Positions 47,201 through 54,303 of a DNA stretch of 64,000 nucleotides are shown here, one piece after another. Source of the DNA: Diploptera punctata. Its lineage: Eukaryota; Arthropoda; Insecta; Blattodea; Blaberidae. Location: contig JASPKZ010010272.1 in NCBI GenBank assembly GCA_030220185.1, positions 2,830,501-2,894,500 of the forward strand. The letters are read 5' to 3'. Numbering within the stretch: the first letter of the stretch is position 1; every line of letters begins with the position of its first letter. The notes beneath the pieces were generated by a model. The model worked only from the letters and a program-made list of their open reading frames with translations. It had not been told where the DNA came from and did no database searches. The position numbers were made by a program, and so were the translations under genes.

Positions 47201-48243
47201 TAATTGAAAATATCCAGAAAATATTCAACAAAGAAATTGGACCACTACTAAAAAGTATGGAGGAACTTACAAAAATGATAAAAAAATTCACTACACCTAG
47301 TATTCATGAAGCAGATAATATTTCAAATCCTACATCAAGTAAAAATTTATCAAATGTACCTACCTGTTGGTTACCATATCAAGAACATGCTTATTTAAGA
47401 CATTCTTCACCAGAAAAACTTCATAATACAGGAAATATTAACACGAAAGAAACTGACATGGAAAAAATAAAATGTAACAAGTATATAAAGCAAGATAAAC
47501 AATTTTGTAATCAATGCATTGATAATCGAAGAGTACAACAAAATATTAATTATAAGAAACCACTATCTTATTATACCAGTCCACAATACAAAAGAACATA
47601 TAACAACGCCAATATCAATGCTAATTCAGAATTTGATTTAAATACAGATGCATCTGTGAATTCCTATCCCTATATTCATGATTCTGCACTGAAATATGCT
47701 CAAATTAAATATAATTTACACGATGAGAAATTTTATACAGACATTTTTAAACTGACAACTTCAAATGAACTTTTTAAAAAAGGAGGTATCGTAAAGTCCA
47801 CCAACAATGGAACGATTGTTCATCCAAATCTAAATAAATCAGATTATAGAAGAAGACAACAATATCCTTTCAATAATCATCAGTATGAATATTATAACAG
47901 AGCAGTAAAATCGTCTCTTTATGGTATAAGCAGTGTCTGTTCTCAAAATCATTCCCAGGAACATAACAAACATACAGAAAATGATAAGTATCAGTCAAAG
48001 TCTGCTCCCAGTTCGAATAATAAATATTACTTCCGCCAAAATTCAAAACACAATTATTGTAGAAGAATCCAAAATAGTAATTTTCATTACCCTGATAAAT
48101 CTCCACAAAGTGCTAACAATAAATATTATGGAAAAACACTCATTCCAAATTATCAGTATTACAGAAATAATCTTCGCTGCAATAGTACACAAGAAGCAAC
48201 CCAAGATATATATACAAATAATAAAGATGATACTAAAAAATAA
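33794..48243 (+). CDS. Large acidic / Cys-repeat protein gene, unrecognised, frame-broken
   Basis: Exon 1 (33794-35273) joins to 41071 through a GT-AG intron (donor TTTG|GTAAGTG, acceptor TTCTTTTTAG|AATC) with matching phase, giving about 2,880 codons in all. From the N-terminus: a weakly ordered 100-residue start, a Glu/Lys/Ser-rich acidic region, then from 41.07 kb a region with a P-x-x-I-x-I-P motif, then (44-46.7 kb) C-x-C-x-x-C-x-C clusters every 55-65 residues, then a helical-looking segment and an Asn/Tyr-rich C-terminus. No signal peptide or membrane segment is evident. The frame after 41.4 kb changes several times without a stop-riddled stretch, so this is a young pseudogene, an assembly with indel errors, or a gene with unseen tiny introns. 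The start has A at -3 and G at +4. Function unknown; possible metal binding or disulphide scaffolding is inference. Confidence 0.7.
35330..36290 (-). pseudogene. LINE reverse transcriptase, dead catalytic box
   Basis: Minus strand: GLCQGCSISPTLFKIFIHKA, then LLFVHDHIIIAQEYEDMEFM where the active-site A/Y-D-D has become V-H-D, KLLDEYDNWGLKINLEET, FEYLGVKLDKEGNQESDIKN, IVRSTVTYGAEVWKFN, and the terminal QLNWYGHIRRMQEERLPRKI. The order is that of a LINE from the palm to the C-terminus. Frame changes at about 35.7 and 35.95 kb. Confidence 0.85.
36308..36491. repeat. Near-perfect palindrome, 65-bp arms
   Basis: 36308-36373 and 36427-36491 are inverted copies differing at one position, around a 53-base loop with AGTCTGGGAAAGCTGAAGAT. 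The right arm and loop recur at 86-230. It is in intron 1 of the Cys-repeat gene. Confidence 0.88.
36741..37046. repeat. Family A SINE inverted pair (palindrome)
   Basis: Arms 36741-36882 and 36905-37046, head to head, with a 22-base spacer. Each arm has a tRNA-like head (GGTTTGAACCC and GAGCTATCTGAGAAACTC on the left strand; CAGATAGCTCACTTGGTAGA and GGGTTCAAACCCC on the right). Confidence 0.85.
37047..37260 (-). repeat. tRNA-derived SINE, family F
   Basis: Minus-strand head with A box (TGACTCAGTGGTCAGACC) and B box (GGGTTTGATTCCC). The body (GCAATGAAATTTCATTCACA) resembles the copies at 55.8 and 56.1 kb. A truncated relative follows at 37325-37430. Confidence 0.7.
37420..38020 (+). pseudogene. 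LINE C-terminal end with (TTA)n tail
   Basis: Encodes LQHVHNMCIRFIFNVRKYDH, ELSWLHLKERRKLHYLILLF and KILHTSIPNYSS, the C-terminal region of Jockey/CR1-like LINEs after the reverse transcriptase. The last part is frame-broken. A (TTA)n array lies at about 37942-37998. Confidence 0.75.
38095..39480 (-). pseudogene. LINE reverse transcriptase, '(GAA)n tail' family
   Basis: Minus strand, in order: WNKSIVIPIFKKGSRQIQDN, EEQNGFRKGRSCTDGIFTL, TFVDFIKAFDKVDRNILLQI, GVRQGCGLSPVLF (about 38940), a (TA)n interruption, KYLGYYLSIWDEKDIPEKN, PVLTYGSETWTLKRQHESRI, LNWKHHLERMSSNRIPKAVY and the terminal GRPMKRWKENFL. Most of the palm is readable but the YADD region is degraded. Confidence 0.88.
38885..38910. 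repeat. (TA)n microsatellite inside a reverse transcriptase
   Basis: About 12 TA units replace the N-D-I part of the expected SPVLFNIYINDI block of the minus-strand LINE. Confidence 0.85.
39721..39867. repeat. Two-copy tandem repeat, period 74
   Basis: TTCAAACTATGAGGACACAC starts at 39721 and TTCAAACTATGGGGACACAC at 39795. Both copies continue with TTACGAAAGCTTATATAAC and end with TTTTTGACTAACACA or its near match. Confidence 0.85.
39880..40590. other. Unannotated intronic stretch
   Basis: Includes a GC-rich palindromic block, GGTCCCCGCGGGGAC, at about 40055. No gene or recognised element. Confidence 0.4.
40595..40820 (+). repeat. LINE 3' UTR, second copy of the (TTA)n family
   Basis: GTATAAAATGTTGTCTCTAC and ACATGAAATTTACATTGC repeat 38000-38060. 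It extends further to GAGAAGGCCTTATGGCTTAA, CTCTGCCAGAATAAATAAA and ACATTACATTA, the probable polyadenylation end and tail of this LINE. Confidence 0.7.
41071..41492 (+). CDS. Cys-repeat gene, exon 2 first segment
   Basis: Continues from the Glu codon split by the intron: ESSKSYPEVKEEIKKVSP, later RKLNGTDVSVVDARLN and LRIQSWTPTLPFSEGDVVEF. The frame ends at 41490. A second frame open from 41471, with EQDDTDLNKHREKGMQTDIV, looks like its true continuation. Confidence 0.65.
41535..43547 (+). CDS. Cys-repeat gene, IP-motif region
   Basis: About 670 codons, open from 41535. It has six motifs of the form P-x-x-I-x-I-P: TLINIPV (42.03 kb), PLSVNTKIPM (42.78), PVSIEIPL (42.89), PLKIRIPF (43.10), PFTINIPF (43.45), plus PLTLDIPF just after the next frame change. 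The blocks around them share an alternating hydrophobic pattern that suggests beta strands. Ends at TAA 43545; the next frame continues the same protein. Confidence 0.7.
   Translation, partial: AYIQNSDSTVNTHEEKKSSLKTKDGNMPSTPAQKTVNIRSISQQYETNAMEHILADPTIWAPNIMHSMLNKVSWKEEYTYFEDVELEPMWDTDLLIQPNEVEYKYVAEQILLRLSLEISEDDPNVFNKTVHIADENGKKLYLPMGPVIPQLSTLTGILAKKTPTLINIPVDSHIWGFPSFANERYDLKDNMFLAVSTEIIPLDILQSILAIEEDQLSVYFNNIIPETQKKETLASDEVNINIPTDKSRADSPELVIIRMDSNSDETKIKIKVSDSLEKQNNFVFQYEDCENKNDFGIKNVMQALQFCGSQIKGNKMKNIDNELVLQYPNDLEMSKAMVLQMNNSQNTDVSILKDAPGILNQYQIPDYVPECAVITNFKFNFEPKKGEFISSQTFIMESSREGLRTILLMNFKTKPLSVNTKIPMSNREVAHFFLFDGIKSEREVHSIDQERSPVSIEIPLGTKEKGFITLSTIPRTVHFTKLKFSNLKFGTMETVKESDVVFKVVADGEEKSGIKELLPGNLPLKIRIPFGRGSTESITAVPEITHTLVSSKHELNQITEEGNVLCDGDKLLKYIKPLAMQDTDIIKDNLDKIPHDTTNVFEPNIYAESSCKKIIIEYNVVKDNKLVNNAVEEIDFNYSPFTINIPFHSDNVLTPFRCICKDKINIQLIK
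43550..44863 (+). CDS. Cys-repeat gene, third segment
   Basis: Starts in a new frame with VYSDPYSCLESPLTLDIPF. Contains the first Cys clusters: VCTCCKSTMCQ (43.98 kb), ECFCPTCKCEG (44.38) and SCTCCKCKGIYANIDI (44.80). A 60-base in-frame duplication gives TNTSTLKPLKVDT and TNTSTLKPLKMDT (44.54 and 44.60 kb). Confidence 0.7.
   Translation: MNDIVYSDPYSCLESPLTLDIPFNDQQENQIILQITTMHEKHKSELPALTGVENSVIETTNELKSYDRSYSQLESMGMSTDHESKGEKLQTKYDVIQLFSTKEKDNIVKNETAYENPIKLQEQNIQNKEDKIFRENEIPKTINVCTCCKSTMCQAKKPPDKTITTELTSTRETNIDITKSSDESCVTSNEPAENIVSKMNGTFHKESITINDKDINQETLQVENTCDYETIQLEEKKDVSTDIQKQEETHIMAYNTHNMLTKNENGNPAITKLNESECFCPTCKCEGRDLNDDSKIVRETQLITYDKLKKDTENITQINRYSCREEMATPITNTSTLKPLKVDTVDTAIPVTNTSTLKPLKMDTSVNAEQSYTIPENSLKKIDGLISKDSEIKDVDYENEELNLVISVSLASHVKDSCTCCKCKGIYANIDIFTYAK
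44853..46055 (+). CDS. Cys-repeat gene, fourth segment
   Basis: Overlaps the previous frame by 11 bases. Clusters: CCKCCKCRVIYANIEI (45.05 kb), CPCIHL (45.29), HAENCLCTLCICPP (45.50), HPEDCSCDTCVCH (45.67) and HPENCNCELCDCN (45.86). The spacing and the preceding His-Pro/Ala-Glu are regular. The frame runs out at 46053 inside the next cluster. Confidence 0.72.
   Translation: MQNDDNIVNGKISLLQKKCDTITTNKSDGQQDALVEVDIQNSEEEERNISLFNLNITSSLVIQKNGCCKCCKCRVIYANIEIYVNGVQEDLNAILQIKEHNKEKNEVGESNVISSEQPERIQEKHEAISDLENIKESNIVYKKASTCPCIHLISKPRLVNELDEDPNVDIEEDFDNVIEYDTADKLIDGNNQFIKAQDLNPQFVDKPEDTIKPSSIHAENCLCTLCICPPKITKSVEAEFKLNNIQNQVINSEVPYIKTAEKSNYMDKSSSQHPEDCSCDTCVCHILDIQALESSEIKDISDDLQKEDTRVEKFIDETGLESRNKDAPHNVTNNHPENCNCELCDCNSPKTVHDISDISGTNADNIVIQDQLLDSNNFQFQHKTNKDIKKSSNSSTGMFL
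46018..48243 (+). CDS. Cys-repeat gene, C-terminal segment
   Basis: In the new frame the clusters continue: HPQECSCEFCNCH (46.03 kb), LCPCDFCVCN (46.20), NPQTCSCISCLCH (46.38) and GICICCTCKS (46.63). Then KKIEIPLKIQD (46.91, another IP motif), a Lys/Ile-rich helical region, and an Asn/Tyr/Ser-rich tail (47.5-48.2 kb). The stop TAA at 48241 overlaps an AATAAA hexamer (48239-48244). Confidence 0.75.
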   Translation, partial: RNLQIHPQECSCEFCNCHFIEIPEVKLPEITNISDAQETSSNAQNKIDESTNETSDIMSKKILCPCDFCVCNSIENKIPALESPDITKKDTDYVNSQSVNDDVKLQSKAETNNRKFETENPQTCSCISCLCHPEIHKMDSTEFSESSKVQSSQMTSGSAFDNVQEVVNAAGDITNKEVHVDSIIATAPAESQEKNKRDKSENIGICICCTCKSIPDISDNIQILSQKPEQIVDTSTMVEDVEKKVGDYIPKVEEHLSITGSQRSVSQAPNIGISVEVPESEGNIPTIMLVPGEAPKKIEIPLKIQDCYEKMIISMELCTKILNPEINALEKQKHKIPEIGKETMTVNYCTEIYPPKNEQFEYLKSMLTKDLENKTYKNLIINSHKNIELTSSFIIIENIQKIFNKEIGPLLKSMEELTKMIKKFTTPSIHEADNISNPTSSKNLSNVPTCWLPYQEHAYLRHSSPEKLHNTGNINTKETDMEKIKCNKYIKQDKQFCNQCIDNRRVQQNINYKKPLSYYTSPQYKRTYNNANINANSEFDLNTDASVNSYPYIHDSALKYAQIKYNLHDEKFYTDIFKLTTSNELFKKGGIVKSTNNGTIVHPNLNKSDYRRRQQYPFNNHQYEYYNRAVKSSLYGISSVCSQNHSQEHNKHTENDKYQSKSAPSSNNKYYFRQNSKHNYCRRIQNSNFHYPDKSPQSANNKYYGKTLIPNYQYYRNNLRCNSTQEATQDIYTNNKDDTKK

Positions 48244-48244
48244 A
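48239..48244 (+). promoter_or_regulatory. AATAAA overlapping the stop codon
   Basis: The hexamer spans the stop of the Cys-repeat gene. If used, the 3' UTR would be only a few tens of bases. Use is not proven. Confidence 0.3.
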
Positions 48245-48799
48245 TTTTATCAGCAGTGAGACAAATTACTTAACCCAGCAGTAAAAAATCTATTGGTTTT
48301 ATCCCAAACTATTCATACAAGTATGATTTTGCTTCGAACCTCATTTATGGAATTACTTGGAAGAATATCCTAATGGTGTTCAGAATAATTGAAAGAAAAT
48401 TATAGATTTTGAGTCAGTATTATTTTTTTAATAGGATCTAATATTCTGGATAAACAAACAAAAATTGAAAATCAAAAATATATTGTAAATAATTTAATCT
48501 GAACCTGAAATTTTTATTTTGAAACAAAATATAAACTGGAAGAGTATAGAAGGTGATCCCCATCAAGGATTACACACTTGTACATGCTATTATAATTTTA
48601 AACTTTTCAGAAGTGGGCATGAAGATAATTTGAACTATGAAAGATAGTTGAGAAACGAGATTACAGAGGATAATATAATAACTTTTTTCTTCTTTTTTTT
48701 TTCCTTTAAAAAATAGTAGACATGCATATAAAATCTATAAACTGGGTGTAACATGTATAATTTGATAATTGTTGAGTCAAAGCCTCTCCTTTGTAAGAG

Positions 48800-49695
48800 G
48801 TTACTAGACCAAGTTAATGTTTTAGTTACCTTATTTGCTCATAGATGTCATGGATGGCATGCCGTTAACACACTGATCCAATGAGACATCTAACAGGCAA
48901 CTGAGATATTACTAGGACGTTGATGTTAGTAAATTTTGCGGAAAAACTGCACTTAAACTAGCGTGAAATATTTTCAAGTCCTATAGAACAACAGTGCGCA
49001 TGCACCAGAGTTTATAGAGCCAGCGATAACCCACAATTGAACCATATATTGATTATCATCCTCGATTACTATCCGTCTCCTATGAAATTTAAATGGCCAA
49101 TATTTGCAATAAATCCCCAAATCTATGTTAAAAAATATATTAATAATATTAAAATTACCAAACATTTATTTAAAATAGGTGTACACTTACTTATCACTCT
49201 CTAACGCTGATCCAACCAGCGATAACACAGAACAGCGATAGAAAAATCATAGACTAAGTAATATAATCTGTGGAGAAAATAGCAGTTAGCATCACAATAT
49301 TGTCTAACAGTGTCACAATATTGTGATTTGCATATTTAAATAAATACTTCAAAATTATCTAATAATGTTATAAAAATTGTTTGAAAAAGTTTAAAATATT
49401 TAATAATGTTAGTAAATACAAAAGAAGAGCTATAGTTTACAACAATATAGCTGAAAAATCAAGCGCTAGTAGAAGTACAGTGGAGCCAATTTTGCTTAGA
49501 GGCCTCTTCATTTGGGTTTAAGGATCTTTTACGAGCTTGAAAATCTTCAGACTCAGGACCTATGGCTTAAAGTCCGTCCTGGAGGACTTGCTCTTTGGAT
49601 TTTTCCATCCTAAAAAAATCCATCACCCCAACCAGATTTGAACCTGCGAGTTTTGGAATCAGAGACAAGGAGCATAACCACTAGTCCACCGCAAC
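48800..49695 (-). mobile_element. tRNA-derived SINE, family E, split by a MITE
   Basis: Right part: minus-strand head with TGGACTAGTGGTTATGCTCC as A box and AGGTTCAAATCTGG as B box (49630-49690), and the CAGGACGGACTTTAAGCC body. Left part at 48800-48939. The MITE at 48940-49487 separates them. Intact relatives at 56.53-56.91 and 60.66-61.05 kb. Confidence 0.75.
48940..49487 (+). mobile_element. 0.55-kb MITE, copy 1, 8-bp target duplication
   Basis: 548 bases. AATTTTGC flanks it exactly (48932-48939 and 49488-49495), inside the family E SINE. Ends: GGAAAAACTGCACTTAAACT and, on the other strand, GGCTCCACTGTACTTCTACT, both followed by AGCG. An 8-bp duplication fits hAT- or P-like superfamilies. 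No transposase. Confidence 0.88.
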
Positions 49696-49727
49696 TGACA
49701 ATTTGATATTTGCCTCATATGTTTTTT

Positions 49728-50030
49728 GGAGAGCACGCTGTAGTGTAGCTGGTTAAAACAATATGCTATAACTCAGAAGGGTACAAAATTCAAGTGCCAG
49801 TGGGGTCAGAACTTTTAAACTGGGCTAAATATTTTGGTGGCACCATGGCCCTGGGGTCGACTCAGCCTCTAACTGAAATGAGTACCAGATATTGTTTGGG
49901 AGTAAAACAGCCATCATTGCAGGGCTGACAACCTACTGACATCTCAAGTCGATTGTCTAAAAAAATTGAATCCTTTAACTTCCTACTACTCCAAGGGCCT
50001 CCTATGGCCTAGTAAGATCGCTTTATTTAG
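49728..50030 (+). mobile_element. tRNA-derived SINE, family C
   Basis: AGCACGCTGTAGTGTAGCTG, CAAAATTCAAGTGCC (degraded B box), GGTGGCACCATGGCCCTGGG and GGGTCGACTCAGCCTC follow the copy at 15.07 kb. Confidence 0.8.
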
Positions 50031-50384
50031 ATTCTTTATATTGAATGTTTCCTGTGTAAATATACGGAAAAAGGATGTTTGTGTTATTAAATAGTTTTGT
50101 TCTATATAATTTCTACAATATTGCAAAACTATTTTTTTTTCAGTTAATTTAATGCTTATTAGTGAAAGGAAAAAGTAATTAAAAACATTTTTGTTACTTG
50201 ATTAATTAAAGATAATACTTGTACTGTTTACACAGGACAAAACAAAGATGAACGGAAGTGATATATATAAAAAAAAAGAATATATAGCGCTGGTTTGAGT
50301 TCCTATGGAGAATGAAATTTTCACATGGAATTTTGGCTGTATGGGACCGGTACCTACCCAGCAGCGTAAGAAATTTGGGCAGCT

Positions 50385-51220
50385 ACAATGTCATAGTATA
50401 GTTGATTAATGCAATATGCTACAAGCTGGAAGATAGAGAATTCAAGTTCTGGTGGGGTAAAGATTATTAGGAAAAATTGCACTTAAACTAGCGTGAAATA
50501 TTTTCAAAGTCCTATAGAACAACAGTGCGCATGCACCAGAGTTTATAGAGCCAATGATAACCCATAATCGAACCACATATTGATTATCATCATCTATTAT
50601 TATCCGTCACTATGAAATTTAAATGACCAATATTTGCAATAAATCCCCAAATTTATGTTAAAAAATATATTAATAATATTAAAATGACCAAACGTTTATT
50701 AAAAATGGGTGTACACTTACTTATCACTCCCTAATGCTGATCTAACCAGCGATAACCCAAAACAGCAATAGAAAAATCATAGACTAAGTAATATAGTCTG
50801 TGGAGAAAATAGTTAGCATCACAATATTGTCTAACAGTGTCATAATATAGTGATTTGCATATTTAAATAAATACTTCAAAATTGTCTAATAATGTTATAA
50901 AAATTGTTTGAAAAAGTTTAAAATATTAAATAATGTTAGTAAATACAGAAAAAGAGCTATAGTTTACAACAATATAACTGAAAAATCAAGCACTAGTAGA
51001 AGTGCAGTTGAGCCGATTTTTAAACTGACTCAAACCTTCTGACAGCACCATGGCCCTGAGTTGACTCAGCCTTCAACAGAAACGAGTACCAGATGCTTGT
51101 TCTGGGAGTAAAGGTTGTTGTCACGCAGGACTGAAAACCTGGCTGATATGAAGTGCCAATTGTGTAGGAAAAGTAGGAGCTTTAATCTCTACTACTCCAG
51201 GGGCCTACTGACGCCTGTAC
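50385..51220 (+). mobile_element. SINE family C split by the MITE, second case
   Basis: The head (50385-50469, degraded) and the body (51015-51220, with GACAGCACCATGGCCCTGAG) belong to one family C SINE. The MITE at 50470-51014 lies between them. Confidence 0.75.
50470..51014 (+). mobile_element. 0.55-kb MITE, copy 2, 8-bp target duplication
   Basis: 545 bases, near-identical to copy 1 (about 95%). Flanks GATTATTA (50462-50469) and GATTTTTA (51015-51022) agree at seven of eight bases. Ends as in copy 1. Confidence 0.86.
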
Positions 51221-51229
51221 AAGTAGACA

Positions 51230-52105
51230 TGGAAATGTCATTTAAAAATGCGAAGACATTATTTGCAGATAACTGTTTTCAGTTTTTGATGATTGGAGCA
51301 GTGTCTTAGAAGCCTCTAACAACAACTTCCTGGATCTCCTAGCAGTAACAATGTTATCTTTTAAACCAGAGGGAAACAGTTGCCTTTGATGCCGCTTATA
51401 AACTAAAATAATGAGTCCACTATACATATTTTATGCACTCTATCATTTTAATGTTGATTATCTGAATCATTTAATAGCTATACTAACTACATATCTGGTC
51501 CCAATTAGTTCAGATATTCAACATCCCACTTTTAAAACTGAAGCTGCAGTTGGTACATTTTGGATCCTGTCATCAGAGACCAAGCTGAGGAAGTTGATCC
51601 TGAAATGAAATTCATCCAACTATCCCACAATACAAGAACTCTTATAATCTGAGGATGTAGAAATTGGTCGAATGGTCAGTGCAAGAGGCACCATAACAAA
51701 TCATTTGCCTTGTTCTGCTAAACATTTCAAATTACATCAATCATTACCAAAGATTGGAGCATTTGAGAGAGTCATTACAAATTTTACAACTCCACCTTTA
51801 TTGCAAAAAATGAATACATCGAAACATTGGAATTCTTGCAGTTTTAGACATGTAGTAGTAGTAGTAGTCTAATGCCCATTAGCTTGGATGTGTTCCATTT
51901 GCTTTTTTGCTTCCGAATAGAGTCCTGCCAGAGTTCTTGTAGGGGACATCTTCACAGCCTCACAGCTAGCTATTTAGATGTAGAAAAACTATGTATTTTT
52001 TTATTTTCATTTTATTGTTTCCAAGCTTATTGCTGTACAATATTAATTGTACTCATTTATGTCCCTTTCGTGTGAAAGTTGGAGTCCAATTTGTATTATA
52101 TTTAT
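51230..52105. other. Unannotated stretch
   Basis: No gene or repeat family recognised. A short (GTA)n run lies at 51852-51869. Two small unrelated open frames (51672-51872, 51872-52075) have no recognisable domain and are taken as chance. Confidence 0.4.
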
Positions 52106-52317
52106 AACATACATACAGGGCAAGTCAAAAGTTCCTCCAGGGTTTCATGGGTCTGTAGAACAGTAACCATAACAGACATGGTGAAAACACTTCTATCAGA
52201 GGAAAGAGTAAATAGGTATCTTTACCAAAAATGTTAAAATTATTCTCAAATAAAAAAAAAACTAATTAATTCATCTATAGATTTAATTAAAAAACAAGTT
52301 AGATTATTACTATCATC

Positions 52318-52636
52318 CATCTATCTATAGTAATTTTGCCTGAGGGCAGGTCTTTCACTGCAATCATAGCTTTGCAGCTTTACTAGGGAATTATAGGTGT
52401 GGTAGCTTCCCGTTGCTTTCCACACCGATGAAGGATGATGATAATGATAAGGGTGATAATGATGGCCGGATGATTTTTGGACCATTGGGCCCTAAGCTTC
52501 CTGACATTTTTCTTACAGGTGAGGAAAAACCCCGAAATAAAACCTCACTCAGGAGCCTGTCCTGACCAGGAATCGAACCCAGGCCCGCTGCGTGACAAGA
52601 CAGCACGCTACCTCGAGGCCACAGCGGTGGACATTA
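52318..52636 (-). mobile_element. tRNA-derived SINE, family B
   Basis: Minus-strand copy inside the mariner relic: head TGTGGCCTCGAGGTAGCGTG, B box GGGTTCGATTCC, GTGAGGTTTTATTTCGGGGT, ending at the TCCATCTATCTATAG run. Confidence 0.85.
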
Positions 52637-52676
52637 CTATTATATGAATATATAATCCGAACCAATTTTCAAGTTT

Positions 52677-52925
52677 TCATAAGTATATTAAAGGCGTTCC
52701 ATATGTCACTCGGCAGACATCAATCCTATAATCCAGTTCCTGCCATACACATACCAACATCTCAGGGTCAATATCAGCGACTGCATGCTCAATCTTTTGT
52801 CGCAGCTCTGATACATCAAGGGGCATAGGAGGGGACGAACACATGGTCTTTAACATAACCCCATAAGAAAAAATCACATAGGCTTAAGGTCAGGTGACCT
52901 TGCAGTACACAAAATGCCTTTTCTG
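52677..52925 (-). pseudogene. Mariner-type transposase C-terminal remnant
   Basis: Encodes ARSPDL-type block, then PPMPLDVSELRQKIEHAVAD, IDPEMLVCVWQELDYRIDVC and RVTYGT. The W-Q-E-L-x-Y-R-I/L-D-V-C-R ending is typical of a group of insect mariner-like transposases. A stop splits it at about 52870. Confidence 0.8.
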
Positions 52926-53171
52926 CATCAGTGAATGCCATTTTTCTAGTGGTAAAATTTACTAGTTATGCTTTGTCAACAAGTACACATAAAAACTTGG
53001 AAATATACTCTTTCATCTGATACAAGTGCTTTTACCATGTCTGTTATGGTTACTGTTCTACAGACCCATGCAACCCTGGAAGGACTTTTGACTTTCCTTG
53101 TATGTATATGTATATATATATGGTATGATAAGAAAAATAAATGCCTGGACGGGATTCGAACCCATATATAT

Positions 53172-53462
53172 GTCCACCACTGCGGTCTTCAGGTAGCATG
53201 CTGCCTTGTCACTCAGTGGGCCCAGGTTCAATTCCTGGTCAGGACAGGCTCCTGGGTGAGGTTTTTTTGGGGTTTTTCCTCACCTGTAAGGCAAAAGTCA
53301 AGAAGCCTAGGGCCAAATGGTCCTCAAAAATTATCCGGCCATCATCTTTATCATTATCATCCTTCACCAGTGTGGAAAGCAACAGGAAGCTACTATACCT
53401 ATAATTCTCTAGTAAAGCTGCAAAGCACAGCATGAAAATTCTATGATTGCAGTGAAAGACCT
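53172..53462 (+). mobile_element. tRNA-derived SINE, family B
   Basis: CCACCACTGCGGTCTTCAGG, B box AGGTTCAATTCCTG, GTGAGGTTTTTTTGGGGTTT, end GATTGCAGTGAAAGACCTGC. It is inserted next to a minus-strand tail (53131-53165) of the tRNA-like repeat whose plus copy lies at 53726. Confidence 0.85.
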
Positions 53463-53467
53463 GCAGA

Positions 53468-53470
<3 letters not shown>

Positions 53471-53519
<49 letters not shown>
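53471..53519. repeat. (TA)n microsatellite
   Basis: About 24 TA units at the 3' end of the SINE. A second mixed (TA)n(CA)n tract is at 53802-53839. Confidence 0.92.
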
Positions 53520-53520
<1 letters not shown>

Positions 53521-53727
53521 CTTACATTGCTCAATGTCAAAAATTTAATTATAACATCGAAATAAAGAAGCGTCATTGCTATAAAGTAAAAATTCTCTTT
53601 AATTTGCTTACTTGTTATAGTGGCTACTAGAGGGCAGTGAGACCGAGTTCCTGCTACCTCTCATAATAGAGAATAAATATAAAGAAAAATAAATGTTTGT
53701 ACTAGATTTGCTTGGATAGCGTAACTT

Positions 53728-53800
53728 GCAGTGCACTGAAGTATCAGTTCAGAGGTCCGGGTTCAAATCCCCGTCCAAGCATTTATTTTTCTTTTCATCT
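53728..53800 (+). repeat. tRNA-like sequence, SINE head
   Basis: It folds much like a tRNA: a perfect 7-bp acceptor stem (GCTTGGA/TCCAAGC), an anticodon arm CTGAA/TTCAG with loop GTATCAG, and a T arm with one mismatch and loop TTCAAAT. The D loop lacks the GG pair and the loop would give anticodon ATC with G at position 32, which is not a normal insect tRNA. It is best seen as a recent SINE head; an unusual tRNA cannot be ruled out. Confidence 0.55.
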
Positions 53801-53838
<38 letters not shown>

Positions 53839-54303
53839 TGAATAAAATATTGTAATAAAAGATACACATGACAACAAATAAATGTGACTCATAACAATTA
53901 GTTTAAATAAATGTTTTAGCAAATATAGTTAGTTATTTTATAAAAAAAATGTTTTCTTTCATAAAGTATGTACAATTATTTAATAACAACTACAAAAATT
54001 TAATATAGGCCTAGTATTATGAACATTTCAGGAGTATATATATAGGACTTCACAATCATAAATATACCAAGCAATAAAGTTTCCATTTGATTTCCTCTAG
54101 AATTAACAATGTTAAACTGATAAGCAAAGATTTTATCTAATCTTTTAACTTTCCTATGTTAACATGATGTGTATATATGCCTATGCAATGCTTGGTTATC
54201 TCAATTTATTACTAATGCCACTAGAACAAATAATATCAACCTTCATAATTACAGTACATACATTAAATCATGACAATTCAAAATATCACAATTTAATATA
54301 TTA

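Larger units (their letters stand above)
52110..53100 (-). mobile_element. Mariner-type transposon relic with SINE inside
   Basis: Inverted ends of about 95 bases, starting CAGGGCAAGTCAAAAGTTCC at the left and CAAGGAAAGTCAAAAGTCCT on the other strand at the right; both then read TGGGTCTGTAGAACAGTAAC. TA lies at each outer edge. The minus strand at about 52680-52920 encodes the end of a mariner-type transposase. A family B SINE (52318-52636) interrupts it. Confidence 0.82.
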
